64,000 nucleotides of DNA from Hanstruepera flava (lineage in GTDB: Bacteria > Bacteroidota > Bacteroidia > Flavobacteriales > Flavobacteriaceae), in the NCBI RefSeq assembly GCF_023634025.1, contig NZ_JALJCW010000003.1, positions 248,001-312,000 on the forward strand, read 5' to 3'. The notes under the pieces are model-generated. The model had not been told where the DNA came from. It saw only the letters and a list, made by a program, of their open reading frames with translations, and made no database searches. Shown in pieces: positions 63,052 to 64,000 of this stretch. The position numbers and the translations under genes are program-made. Within the stretch, counting starts at the first letter, position 1. Every line of letters begins with the position of its first letter.

Positions 63052-64000
63052 ATGAAACTTCATATCTCTTTCTTTTTTATTTTCGTTTTGCTAGCATCAA
63101 GCTGTCAGCAAGAAAAAACTATTGAGCCAGCTGAAAAAGATGGCAAACTTATTTCCTTTGTCAACCCTTTTATTGGAACAGGAGGTCATGGCCATACCTA
63201 TCCTGGAGCAACCATGCCGTTTGGTATGATGCAATTATCACCAGACACACGTTTAGATGGTTGGGATGGCTGTTCTGGGTATCATTATTCAGACAATTAC
63301 ATCTATGGTTTTTCGCATACCCATTTAAGTGGAACGGGTGTTTCTGATTATGGTGATATTTTATTGATGCCAACCAATGAAATTAATTTCCATAATGGAG
63401 CAGATGGTAAAAAAGGGTATCGCGCACATTTTTCTCATGACAATGAAATTGCAGAACCTGGTTACTACAAAGTACATTTAGATTCAACAAATATTGATGT
63501 TGAGTTGACCGTTTCAAAACGTAGCGGAATGCATAAATACCGATTTCCATCTTCAGAAAATCAAGTGGTGATTTTGGATTTAGAACATCGGGATGAATTA
63601 ATTGGGGGATCTGTTCAAATAATATCTGAAACAGAAGCTTTGGGTATGAGAAAATCTAAAGCTTGGGCTACTAATCAAATATTATTTTTTCATATAAAGT
63701 TTTCACATAAAATAAAAGATTGGAACAGAAGGTATGAAGTATATCCTACAAAAGAAAAATTTGTTTTTGACAACCCAAACAACGATCCTGTTTATATCAA
63801 AATTGGTATTTCAGCCGTTGATGAAGAAGGTGCACGAAAGAATTTAGAAACTGAAATAGTTAACAAAAGCTTTGAAGAAGTAAAACAAGAAGCCCAAGAT
63901 GCCTGGGAAGCCCAACTCAACAAAATTGTAGTTGAAAGTACCAATACCGATTACAAAACCAATTTTTATAGCTCTTTATATCACACCATGATTGCTCCAA
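63052..64000 (+). CDS. GH92 alpha-mannosidase (partial)
   Basis: The gene begins at the ATG at 63052 and runs open for 316 codons to the right edge. A lipoprotein signal (LLASSC, C18) is followed by the GH92 N-terminal signature: SFVNPFIGTGGHGHTYPGATMPFGMMQLSPDT (about 35-66), then GCSGYHYSD and GFSHTHLSGTG. GH92 enzymes are calcium-dependent alpha-mannosidases that trim N-glycan mannose. The catalytic C-terminal part is outside the window. Divergent from the GH20 operon. Confidence 0.93.
   Translation, partial: MKLHISFFFIFVLLASSCQQEKTIEPAEKDGKLISFVNPFIGTGGHGHTYPGATMPFGMMQLSPDTRLDGWDGCSGYHYSDNYIYGFSHTHLSGTGVSDYGDILLMPTNEINFHNGADGKKGYRAHFSHDNEIAEPGYYKVHLDSTNIDVELTVSKRSGMHKYRFPSSENQVVILDLEHRDELIGGSVQIISETEALGMRKSKAWATNQILFFHIKFSHKIKDWNRRYEVYPTKEKFVFDNPNNDPVYIKIGISAVDEEGARKNLETEIVNKSFEEVKQEAQDAWEAQLNKIVVESTNTDYKTNFYSSLYHTMIAP

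Overview
This 64 kb window comes from a member of the Bacteroidota, almost certainly family Flavobacteriaceae. The DNA is AT-rich and gene-dense. Promoters follow the Bacteroidota pattern (TTTG or TTG about 20 bases upstream of TAnnTTTG), and Shine-Dalgarno sites are not evident. The gene content is typical of gliding, aerobic flavobacteria: SprA, a PorP/SprF protein and a RemB-like protein (type IX secretion and gliding), alternative complex III (ActABCDEF) joined to an aa3-type oxidase, paired TonB proteins, and polysaccharide-degrading enzymes. There is no rRNA, CRISPR array, insertion sequence, integrase or prophage. No stretch over 300 bases lacks a gene. I find no obvious, wholly new multi-gene defence or mobile system; the window is mostly core chromosome.

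Layout. 1-5.3 kb: a truncated CarboxypepD_reg-like secreted protein, a VWA protein, PorP/SprF, a NifU-type Fe-S protein, dodecin, a DUF1304 membrane protein and an MscS channel. 5.3-11.7 kb (minus strand): a MacB-type tripartite efflux operon (ATPase, two permeases, membrane-fusion protein, TolC-like protein) with tsaB at its 3' end. 11.7-17 kb (minus): cytochrome oxidase accessory and assembly genes (cyoE, two subunit III genes, subunit IV, a cysteine-poor SCO-like protein, SCO, DUF420, a small CxxC membrane protein). 17-21.7 kb: a RemB-like outer-membrane protein, two TonB proteins, VanZ and gcvH. 21.7-33.9 kb: sprA (7.2 kb), ruvA, malic enzyme, queG and ruvB. 34-45.4 kb: one long operon actA-actB-actC-actD-actE-actF-coxB-coxA, which carries electrons from quinol to oxygen. 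45.5-51.8 kb: a SPOR protein, rimP-nusA-infB, a universal stress protein and tRNA-Gln. 51.9-57.5 kb: a large DUF2723 protein (a likely membrane glycosyltransferase), a polysaccharide deacetylase, a thioredoxin-fold protein without active-site cysteines, and a metallophosphoesterase. 57.6-64 kb: GH20 hexosaminidase, cutC and GH2 beta-mannosidase in one operon, divergent from a truncated GH92 alpha-mannosidase. Together these look like the exo-acting half of an N-glycan degradation locus.

The observations I consider most worth following up are: a terminator-like hairpin in the leader of the rimP-nusA-infB operon; cutC locked inside an N-glycan exoglycosidase operon; a thioredoxin-like protein with both catalytic cysteines replaced; a TonB-C-like module on the N-terminus of the RemB-like barrel protein next to two TonBs with the same module; a second copy of the tRNA-Gln 3' end beside the real tRNA; several start codons lying 3-6 bases after a -7 box (possible leaderless mRNAs); and a 9-base direct repeat two helical turns apart upstream of the VWA gene. 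All functional calls rest on reading motifs and on family knowledge; no database search was possible.
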